DNA from: Plazaster borealis
Taxonomy: Eukaryota; Echinodermata; Asteroidea; Forcipulatida; Labidiasteridae
Direction: 5' to 3'
DNA: 64,000 nt
Assembly: GCA_021014325.1 (NCBI GenBank)
Contig: CM037474.1
Span: 19,834,488-19,898,487 of the forward strand
Shown: positions 45,657 through 57,600 of the stretch, piece by piece
Numbering within the stretch: position 1 is the first letter of the stretch
Layout of the letters: each line of letters opens with the position of its first letter
Notes under the pieces: model-generated
The model's database searches: none
What the model was told of the DNA's origin: nothing
What the model saw: only the letters and a program-made list of their open reading frames with translations
Translations under genes and position numbers: made by a program

Positions 45657-48600
45657 TCAATGAAACTTAAACTCCAGCAGGTAGCGAATTCGGTTCTGAC
45701 TCTCTTTATACACTAGATACTCACTCTGTGAGAAACTGCTGTTGTTAAATTTGGATTGGTCAAGTGGCTTGCCCTGTGGCACGACCACCTTCTTGCCATC
45801 CAGCATAAGGTGAGCGTCAACTTTAGGATCTGAAGAGAATCGGAAGGGAGGAACAAGAAGTAATTCATAACTGATCATTGAGTCATATCTTAAGACGGTC
45901 TGTATTTGTAAGTGAGATTAAATTTGTCCAGCATAAGGTCGTTCTGTTTATAATAATAATAATAATTACAACATTTATAGAGCGCTAAATACTGTAAGCA
46001 CTATAACCAGACTATTCAGAGGGACAAAACAGATGGGTTTTAAGTAATGTTTTAAAAGTATCCAATGAAGGTGCCGCTTGAATGTGGGTGGGTAGCTTGT
46101 ACCAAAGTGTTGGAGCTATGACCGAAAAGGCACGATCGCCATAGCGTGTCATGGTGCGGGGTCCCGGGGAAAGCTGGAAATGAGCGATGGAAGAAGAGCG
46201 AAGGCGTCGGGTAGCTGATGATAGTGTAGATGAACGAAGGGCTGAGAGATCTTGGAGATATACTGGGGCCAAATTATGTTTACATACTTTTGTCTCAATA
46301 GTTAAAATGGATCACTTGTATATGTTTTCTCAACGATAGAGCCACTGACATTTTTGGTTTGCAGTATCATAAGTAGGCTGGTTTCGGTTGAGGTAAAGTG
46401 GCTGTATTAGAAAGAGGTGTACTAATTCTGGCTGGTTTACATCATGAAGTGTATTCTACTCAGTTTACATCCTAATGGTTCATGGTTAGTTTAGGTCAAG
46501 GTACTATGGCTGTTATAGATTTGTATTTTTTTTAAGTTGGTGTTTGCTTGGCTAAGTTTTTTTATTCAAGTGATGTTAGTGTTCAATCTTCCGGCTAGTA
46601 TACTTTCTTGTGAATGGTGTGTATCCTATTGTTGAGTATGTCTTAACATATATATCCTCACCTGCATTGCTCCATCAATGCAAAGGTCGTGGGTTCAAAA
46701 CCCACCCCAGTGATTTGCCTGTGGATTTTTTTCACAGAACTCAGGAAAGTACTGAGTATACAGTGCCTAATACACATCGGTGTAAGGGTAAAACAAATTA
46801 TATTTTTATCCCCGATGCAAAATTAACATATATTAAATTGTTGCGGTAACCGCTGCTAAAACATAGGAGCCGAACTGCCTCTAGCCACCGGGCTAGCTTG
46901 GTGGTCTAGTGGTAAGACATCTGCTCTAACAATGCAAAGGTCTTGGGTTCAAATCCCACCAAAGTGATTTGCCTGTGGATTTTTTTTTTCACAGAACTCG
47001 GGAAAGTACTGAGTATACATTGCTCAATACACATCGGTGTAAGGGTAAAATCAATTTGTATTCTTTATCCCCCGATGCAAAATTAACATCTATTAAATAT
47101 CCTTACCTGGTTCAGTGCGTCCTTTAGCAATGACACAATCGTAGCCAGAAGGAGCTTTCCTGAGACTGCTATCATCCACGGTAATATGATGTTCCTTACC
47201 CAAAGCCACTTCATTCAGGAACATAATACCGGTACCACTGTGTGTGCTCGAAACTGAAAACAATAATACAGATTGACATTGACTTATGTTAAAGGAACGT
47301 TACAGAACTGGTAATTAAAATTTTCTTTAAGATCACAGATTTACATAAAACTTACACGGTCTAATGATGAAGATAGTAGAAAACATCCCTAGAAATATTT
47401 CTGTCTGAAATGCCATATTTGATGAGAAATTAATAAAACTAATTTCCGATTGGAGTTTATCGCTCATGAGCGTTTTATTCATGCATTGTATAACACATGC
47501 AAATGTGTAATCGGTTTTTCACTATTTTCTCATGACCCAGATGGCCGATCGATCTCAAACTTCTACAGGTTTGTCAGTTTATGTATATGGTGGATTATAT
47601 AAAGTGCTTACACTGTTTTGAGAGCAAAAACCAATTCTGTAATGTTCCTTTAAATGTTGACATGTTAACTTCTCTTGCTGGTCTTTGAGGCTTTTGTTTT
47701 AACTGTGTTGTCTTTTCTCTTTTTCTTCCCGCCTTTGTGTCATCTTTGTCTCATGGTTTACTGCTGCTGTTCTTGCTCGCTTTTTAAAAATTTTTATTTT
47801 TATTTTTTATGTTCTTCTTTTCAAAATTGTTGAGTTGCCCTCCTCCGACCAACACAATTGTGCTGAAATCTCTGGTCATTTTTTTCTTCTTTTTTTTCTG
47901 TCATTCACATTTCATGAAACTTTTTCTGTGTTTTTAAGTAAATCCAAAACCTGAAATCCAAATATTTATCAGGAATAAACTTAGTACAAATGTGCTAGAC
48001 AAAGATTTTAAAATAAATATGCAGGAGGTTGGCGTTGTGCGCGTGTTTGTGAGCCGACTTGCCTGCTAACGTGTACACAGCATGCCCAAACGGATGTACA
48101 GTCTGTATGTGTACACAAACCTAGGATTTATTCCATGCAAAATACACATGAACTACAGAATGCTTGAGCATTGGTTGTATATAGGTTATAGATCGCAGCT
48201 GCAAACCACAGGCCATGCTGCAAACCACAGGCTGTGCTGCAAACCACAGGCCGTGCTGCAACATACAGCCCTAAGACAGACATTTGCACAAGGAAATATT
48301 AAAGAGTAAATCAAGGGAAATGGTAAGGTGCTGTTGTTTTGTGAAACAAATCCCATGTGATTATAATTGAATATTTTTCCTGGTTCATACAGATGAATGT
48401 ATTAAAATGACAGTCAAGGAGAAAAAATGTATATATAACAAATGTTCACAAATAAATTGGCTTAGAGCAAGTGAATTAAATGAATGTTTGGTTTCACTTA
48501 GTGTAAACAATGAATGACTTCAATTATACACAGTCTCTGTTGTTTGTGTTTTTGTAGTTAATGTTTTTGTAGTCGTTTGGCTCTTTCTTTATTTTTTTAA

Positions 48601-51600
48601 TTTTGTTCATCTGTTTAAAGGGCTTGTAAACGTTTGGTAATTGGAACCCACTGTTTGTTTCAATCCTATATAGTTGTAGATATATACCATAAAACTAACC
48701 TGTGAAAAAAGGTGGTTGCGTTTTTGAGATATTGCCGAAAAATCTGGAGCGGTTTGCCCACGCAGGAAGAATAGTCTGCAATTGGAATAAACAATCTGAG
48801 AAGCGTTACTGCAGTAACGCTTCTCAGATTCAAATTTTTGGGGATAAAAAGTGATATCTTTTTCCATAACCGCAGTACTTCAAAGTGAAAAGTTTCTCAA
48901 ATTGCATTATACTATCCAAAGCTGTTGTACTTCTTTACCAAGTAAATTTTTATTGCCATTAATATTCAGAGTCATTACCAAACGTTTACAGACCCTTTAA
49001 AGGTATTGTACACAATTGGTAATGACTCAAAACAAATATAAGCATAAAACTTACTTGGTAACGAGCAACGGAGAGCTGTTAATAGTATAAAACATTGTAG
49101 GAAACGACTCCCTCTGAAGTAACGTAGTTTTTGAGAAAGAGGTATTTCTCACTAAAATAATAAAAACTTCTTGCAAGAAGTTTTTATTCCTATCTGAAAG
49201 CACACAAATTTGTACAACAAGGGTGTTTTTTCTTTCATCATTTTCTTGCAACTTCGATGACCAATTGAGCCCAAATTTTCACAGGCTTGTTATTTTATGC
49301 ATATGTTGGGATACACCAAGTGAAAACACTGGTCTTTGACAATTTCCAAACGTGTTCAGTGCCTTTAAGCACAAAATGTTAAAAATACAGAGTTGGATGC
49401 ATTCTCACCATATCCAGCTGATTTGCCATGCTCAGAGGCAAAGTAGATCCCACGGCCAACACGACCACCAGAATGAGGCATGATACGTAGACCAGTCTTC
49501 AAAATGGCTGCCACTACAGCAACATTAGTGCCGTGCCACAGCAGACGACGGTTATCAAGATCGTCATGCTCAGCAAATCGCTCGCACTAGAAACAAATGG
49601 GTCAAATAAATACATCAAGTGATCTCGTCATGGCAATACCGCCGTAGAAAAGTTAGTTGGCAATCGTCCTGGCTCTATGAATCCTGCTTTATCTGACTGG
49701 ATTTCATAGTTGCTTAAATTCTGTGGTGCAAAAATTAGCTAGTGGCCTGACGTTTCGACCCTAGCAGAGTCTTTCTCCGAGGCTAAATGACAAGAAAAGA
49801 CCTTCAGGCCACTAACTAATTTTGGCATTTATACCATAGGTCTGTTTGGTTGGTAAGTAGTTTACAACAACTAATTCTATTTTCTCATGAAAGCTTTTAT
49901 ACTTTTCCATGTCTTTAAAGGCACTGTACACGTTTGGTCATTACTCAAAATATATATTAGCATAAAAAATGACTTGGTAACGAGCAACGGAGAGCTGTTG
50001 ATAGTATAAAACATTGTGAGAAATGACTCCCTCTGAAGTAACATAGTTTTTGAGAAAGAGGTAAATTCTCACTAAAATAATAAAAGACTTCTTGCAAGAA
50101 GCCTTTTATTCCTATCTGAAAGCACACAAATTTGTACAACAAGGGTGTTTTTCTTTCATCATTTTCTTGCAACTTTGATGACCAATTGAGCCCAAATTTT
50201 CACAGGCTTGTTATTTTATGCATATGTTTGGATACACCAAGTGAGTACACTGGTCTTTGACAGTTACCAAAATGTGTTCAGTGCCTTTAAGCAATACCGG
50301 CCATTCAAACTGCCACTTTGACAAAACCGTTTAATACTAATTTTGTTCTTAGTCTCAATATCTACATTAAAGTTTCCATCTCCAGATTTTGGTCTACGAC
50401 TCAGACTTCCATGTCATAAAAACAACATTGAGAAATGGTAACTCTGACTCAAAACTGATATCGATTGCAAAAAAATCATGATCTGCTTTGACTCATACCT
50501 TGATTTGCAGGAAAAAGATTTGGTTTTAAATTTCACACAAAAAAAAGTTGATAAAATCTGATGGTATGAATAATTACCTCTCCATATCTAGACACAGTCC
50601 ATACATTAAGTAACTTCTCGTTGCGCCAACTATTCTTAGTATTATCTATGTATGTGGAAATAATCTGAAACAAAAAAAATATCATCATAAATCATCAAAG
50701 ATACTGCAGGTAATATCTTCAAGTTATTTTTCACAAAATACATTAACTTTAAAGAATTAAAAAAGTTGCCATGAATGTGATTTGGAAAGAATGTTGATTT
50801 ATCCGAACTCAGACCTCAGTGTCAGAAAACAGACAGGAGATAACCTACATTATTATTTTGCTTTTACCCTCAAACTTCTCTAAGTAAATAACTTCTGTTT
50901 ACGCCAGCTTCTAAGTATTCTCTATGTATTCTTAGGGGCAGGGGTTTCACCCCTAATTTTAATGTATGTTTTTTTTTCTTCCCCCCCCCCAAAAAAAATA
51001 AACCTCTCCACTTTCCATGGTCCTGTGGAAAACAATTCATAATCTACTCAGTAGGATTCGAACCCACAATCCCTTCATTCTAGGGGCAGATGTCTTAACC
51101 CTTGACCACCTGGTGACAAGAAGCCAACATCCATCCTGTAATTAGCATCGGGTACCGCCAACAACTGATGCACTAATTGCAATAAATTATTGGCAGATAA
51201 AAACAGTTGCCCTCTCCCATCCTAAATCACACAACTAGTCATTAAGCTTAAGCTATGCTGAGTCTAAATGTCTGGTTCCAATTCATGAGAGTGGGTGAGA
51301 TATGAAAGTAGTGCATTGCTCATCTACTTTGTGCTCTTTAGACTTGCTGAGTGTAAATGTTTGGTTCCAGTTCATGACAGTGAGTGAAATATGAAAGTAG
51401 TGCATTGCTTATCTACTTTGTGCTCTTCAGACTTGCTGAGTATAAATGTTTGGTTCCAGTTCATGACAGTGAGTGAAATATGAAAGTAGTACATTGCTCA
51501 TCTACTTTGTGCTCTTTAGACTTGCTGAGTGTAAATGTTTGGTTCAAACTCATGACAGTGAGTGAGATATGAAAGTAGTGCATTGCTCATCTACTTTGTG

Positions 51601-54600
51601 CTCTTCAGACTTGCTGAGTGTAAATGTTTGGTTCCAATTCATGACAGTGAGTGAGATATGAAAGTAGTGCATTGCTCATCTACTTTGTGCTCTTCAGACT
51701 TGCTGAGTGTAAATGTTTGGTTCCAATTCATGACAGTGAGTGAGATATGAAAGTAGTGCATTGCTCATCTACTTTGTGCTCTTCAGACTTGCTGAGTGTA
51801 AATGTTTGGTTCCAATTCATGACAGTGAGTGAGATATGAAAGTAGTACATTGCTCATCTACTTTGTGCTCTTCAGACTTGCTGAGTGTAAATGTTTGGTT
51901 CCAATTCATGACAGTGAGTGAGATATGAAAGTAGTGCATTGCTCATCTACTTTGTGCTCTTCAGACTTGCTGAGTGTAAATGTTTGGTTCCAATTCATGA
52001 GAGTGAGTGAGATATGAAAGTAGTACATTGCTCATCTACTTTGTGCTCTTCAGACTTGCTGAGTGTAAATGTTTGGTTCCAATTCATGACAGTGAGTGAG
52101 ATATGAAAGTAGTACATTGCTCATCTACTTTGTGCTCTTCAGACTTGCTGAGTGTAAATGTTTGGTTCAAACTCATGACAGTGAGCGAGGCATTGGTTAT
52201 CTACCTTGTGCTCTTTAGACTTGGGATCCACATGTTCCAGCTTGCATTTCAGAAGTTCGTAGTTCACATCCAGAGGATTAGGTGCAACATCAGCCTGGGA
52301 CTGAGACTGTAATGATGGATAAAGCCATTCAAAAGAGTTATAATGTGGTCAGACAAAACAACAAAACAAATGGAGATTAATTTCAAACTCTGCATACTTA
52401 GTTTCATCTCTATCTCCAATTTCAAAAGCTAAATTAGAAAGCAGTTTTCTGACCACTAGCCAAGCATTCTAAAATTGTTTAACATTCTTAAATATCAACA
52501 TACATGCATAGCATATTAGTGGTAGTGGTTTAACAAAGTCACGGAGCTAACAACTGCAAAAGTACAATCATGACAGCACCTAGATTCACTGGGTTTAAAA
52601 CTCACCATTGTCTCGTCTTGTTCCCTCTTAATATCCTGAGCAATAACTATATCACCGAGTACCTGAACAAATAAACAGAAATAGACCCAGAATTAAATAT
52701 GACTTATGATTAGCACCAAAGTTCTCCACTATTGATGGGATGCTACTTACATATTCATGTCACACAGACTTTTAACTTGCAACACACTTTAGAAAGAAAA
52801 GTTTTGTTATGAGAAATCGCCTTACATCACAAGGCCGGACGGCCACTTCAAGGTGAGGGCTACACTTCAACTGATTTGGGCTGTCGACCCAAATCAACCA
52901 CACTAGGGGCACGTTGCCACCTACTCCTTGGGCTGAAACAGGTTTACCCCCTTCACAGTCCGTAAAGGTGTAGGCATGGGCATCATCCACTAGGAGCCTG
53001 GCTGGTAGAGCAGAATGCAATATCTTCCCAACATTTTACGAAGCAATTATGGTTAAGTGCCTTGCTCAAGGGCACAAGTGTCATGACCGGGATTCGAGCC
53101 CACACTCTGCTTCTGACAACACCAGAGCTTGGGTCCGGTGAACATGACCGCTCGGCCACGACACGCTACACTGCCTGTGATGCTAAAAATCACCAGCACT
53201 AGGTCCAGTGTTTGAAATAGTGTCTACCCAGTGATGGCGCAATATAATAGTTGCTAGGATCGGTCTACAGTAAACAGTAATTTCAAATATCCTTACCAGA
53301 AGCATGTCTTTCTTCATCTGTACTGTCTCAGCCTGGCTGATGGTAGGAGGAAGTTTCCGTCCAAAGGAGTGTGGAATAAGAGTGTAGAATTTGGAGGACA
53401 ACTCCTGTAGTTTCTGTCTCGAAGCCTTGCTATTGATGGCTGCTTCTATCTCTTCAAGGGCACCAAAACCCTTAGCGAGCTGGGCTTTGCTGAGCTTTCC
53501 AAGGGGCATCTTCTTAACGTCTGGAAACATTTTAAAAAGCAAATGAAATAAAAGAAATATATAAAAAGTTACATACAATTATGGCGATATTTTGAAGTGA
53601 ACAAAGATTTTAATTTTACTTGTGCAAGATGAGTCATGTATGTTAACCACTTCACATCGGATGACGTCTTTAGACGCAAACAACTTTTGAACAGACTTAC
53701 GGCAGGATGTTTTTTCAATGACCGAAACAACTTAGGATTTTCCTCAATTTATTGCTGACATGCGGACGGCTGATGTTTTTATCCACCTAGACTTTCCAGT
53801 GTGTAGCGTGTTGAGGCAGGCACCTACCGTGATACCCTTCGTTTCACCCGTACAAACAGCGACAACAGGTTCTGGAAAACATGCCTTGTAAAATCCCTTT
53901 CTGGGAGTTACTGTGTTATTCCAAACCTTTGTCCTAATGTTATAGAAATGTGGCATACAAGAATAGACAGGCTGCAACCATTGTTCGTCCTTATATTCGG
54001 CTCAATGGGAGGTAGGTCTGAGCGTTCCGAGATTCCAGCATACCATGGCAGATTTTCGGCCATGGCTTACGGCCGAGGTTCTGCGAATCACGGTGAGTGC
54101 CAACGCAATTTTCTCACTTGACAACATCACGGAACTAATTTTGAGTACCCTTATTGTCTTTCCTTTGTTAAGTCAGGGTTTCATTGTGGCAACAACAATA
54201 TTTTCAAGGGAAAATGATTGCTAAAGAAGCTCCAAAAAGCTCAAAAATATTACCGTGGGTGGGCACGGATTGTTTGTTAAAATACCGATGTGAAGTGGTT
54301 TATAATAGCAATGTACATTCATAATGCCATTGTGTCTGTTATGAATGACACTCATTTGCGCTGAATGATAAAATCAGGTGGAGACTGTTAAGAATGATTT
54401 TATGAGATGAAGCAACCATAATACCACACCTTGAAAGGGATACAGTGTTCCTTATCAAGATTGCTTTTACTGACTGTCTTATAAACTGAAGTACCCAGTA
54501 AGAGGTTGGGAAGGTATAGTGCATTCTGCTCTACCAGCCAGGCTCCTAGTTGATGATACCCATGCCTACATCCTTACGGACTGTGAAAGGGGTAACCCTG

Positions 54601-57600
54601 TTTCAGCCCCAGGAGTAGGTGGCAACATGCCCCTGGTGGCAGTTGATTTGGGTCGATAGCCCAAATCAGTTAAGTGTAGCCCTCACCTTGAAGTGGCCGT
54701 CTGGCCTTGTGATGTAAGGCGATCTCTCATAAAAAAAGAAATTGAGAATAAAAAAACAATGTCAAACTGATCCCAACTCACCAAGCTCAAAGTCTTCCAT
54801 CTGCTCTTGGAACATGTTGTTATCAAAGATGAGGTTCATCAGATCCTGGGTAGGTTTATCCAGTTTACATGGAGCCATACCTGAAGATTTCTTGCTGGTA
54901 CCCTCAAGTGCACTTAACTTAAAAATAAATAAAAAAATCATCATTAATTGGTAATTCTTTCCAAGGAAAACCTTCACATAACTAGAATTTCATGTTTCTT
55001 ATCATGAATGTGATTAATTGCCAAAGACCTTATTTATTAAGCTCTGGTGTTGAATAGGTGATTTAGGGTTTGCACATAGTCTCATCTGAGTGAACAGTCT
55101 ATTGCATCAGGGCTCGAAATTTACACTGGACCGCAGGCCTGAGGCCAGTGATTTTAGCGTCGGGCCAGTAAACTTACGAATGTACAAGTCTGATGGTCTT
55201 GTGTTTTTGAATAATAACACCTCACTTTTAATTAAACTGATAGTAATATTATATATTTATGGTTCATTAAAAACATTAAATTTGGTTGCCAAAGGCAAAA
55301 TTACATTGAATAATACAAGTATCTTTCAGTTCTGTTGAGTATTGAAGTATTACCCATAAGACAAATTAGATGAATCTTCTCTTTGTGCTTGTTCCAAAAA
55401 CAGCTCCAATGTGAAACTGTGTATATAGTGTTCTTCTCATTTTGATTCCAGTCTTGTAACAAATTTTCGATCAAATAAAAGTTTTGAGCTACAAGCCCTG
55501 CAGTCTTGTGGATTTTCCCCCCAAATCAAGCCCTGTGCATTGAGGGATACTCGGCTGCAAGTAGGCTTCTAGATTGTGTACAGAAACAGAATGTAACACC
55601 ATGCATGCATAAGGTTGGCTGTGAGTCCTCCTCAAATGTCTCACAGTATCACAAACAAGTAAAGACATTTTGAAGAAGCTCCCCCCTAAAACAAGTTACT
55701 TATACCAACTACCAATACCAGGGTTGTCCCAAGGTTTTTTCAAAACCGTGGGGCATTCTGGACCCAAATTTTTGGATGTTTGGCCGAAGCACGCTGAATT
55801 GAAACAAGGTCTTTGGAATGTTTTCTACTTGGTGATTATCTTGGTTTTAAAAGCCCTACTGTGCAATCTGGAGCATTCTATCAGGTTTTTTCTTTATGTT
55901 CTTTTGTGAAAAAAATTCAGAAAACCCCCCCACATTATTATTATTATTTTTGGATATCAGCCAAAATGTGCGCGTATCAGCACGCAAATCCCGCGTATTG
56001 GCCTGATTGGCCGCGTATTGTGCATGGGGAGAACCCTGCAATACCTACTCCTACCCAATCAACCCACTTCTCATTTACCTTCTTCACATCCTCTTCAACG
56101 TCTGCACTCTGATCGACCTCAATCAAGGTGTACTTGCCAGGTACCGGATTGAAGTTAGCTCGATCTGCCCACTTGTTGCGAGTCTTATCCTGGTATTTCT
56201 TCTCGAAGGCTTTGGTAGCCTGGTTGACATCAGTGAAGTTAATATTCTGATTAGCACCTGGCTCTCCCTGTACATTAATAAGTACAATTGATATTAAGCA
56301 AATAGTCAGGGCCCAATTTCATAGAGCTGTTTAAGCAGAATATTGTGCTTAATAATTTTCTGCTAAGCAAAAATTTGCAGGAAACCAGTCACAGATAGTA
56401 CATGTGGAATGGCACCTTGGCAGGTATCCTTCTTCTGGTAAGCAAAATGTTTTGTGGTGCTAGCGTCTTTTTAAGCAGCTCTATGAAATTGGGCCCAGGT
56501 GGCTGTCTATTCCTTCAAAAAGGGAACATTTTTGGAGTGCTACAACTATTTGACAACAACTTTAGAACAAAAGAGTAAAATGACTCTGATGTTGCTCCAA
56601 ACTTGAAGTACCTAACCCAATCACAAAGCTAGTAGCATTGTAGCTCTGCTTTACACAGACAGTACACTAGGTATTACAAAACCTTGCATTAATTATATGC
56701 CTCTGATGATGCAGTGATATCCGACTATCTTGAGATATATCAGGGACAATACCATTTTGAAGTATGATGCTTTCCTCAAGGCATAGATAAGAAATAGTTT
56801 AATAATAATTTCCCCTCTTTGCATGAACACAAAATTACAAAAATTACATTAATGTTCTCATGTTCTCATTCGCGATCAAGCATGTTACTCTCTTTAAAGT
56901 GAGTATTCCGATGATGAGTGCAAGAACCCCAAATTACTTGAAATTTACCCATTCACTTTCCCTTGTGGTTTATTACTTAATGTAGGAACCTCATTGGGTA
57001 TTACACTCAGAAAAGCTGGTGACTACTCACCCTTCAAACCGTCAAACTTACACACACCCACTGAGTTGAATGAACGTGGTGGACAAAATTATGAAACCAC
57101 AATTTGTTTGTCCAAATAAGATAAAAAAAAGGAGGAGTTCCTTTCCCCAAACCAATGATTGGTTTGGTTTAAAGGGAGAGGTATACCTTTGGTAATTACT
57201 CCAAAATTAATGACCATACAAACTTACTTGATAAAGAGCACTGGAGAGCTGTTGGTACTGTAAAACATTGTTAGAAACTGTTTTTTGTTTTTTTTGTGTT
57301 TTTGTTTTTCTTTGTAATAGCGCCCTGAGCACCTTGGTGGATATGTGCGCTTTATAAAACTTCGTTATTATTATTATTATTATTATTAGAAACGACACCC
57401 CTTTAAAGAAATGTAGTTTTAGAGAAAGAGGTACTTTTTCACCCAATCATTTGAAGCCTTTCTCAGGCATTTAATGAAAGCACACAAATCTATGCAACAA
57501 GGGTGCTTGTTTAGCTTTCATTATTTTCTTGCAACTTCGATGACCAATTGAGCCCATATTTTCCCAGGTTTGTTATTTTACGCATATGTTGGGCTACACC

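Noticed and set aside
51253..52217. Regular 89-bp array as a CRISPR-like array
   Set aside because: The whole unit is repeated with no variable spacers, the genome is eukaryotic, and the unit derives from the neighbouring exon. It is a minisatellite.
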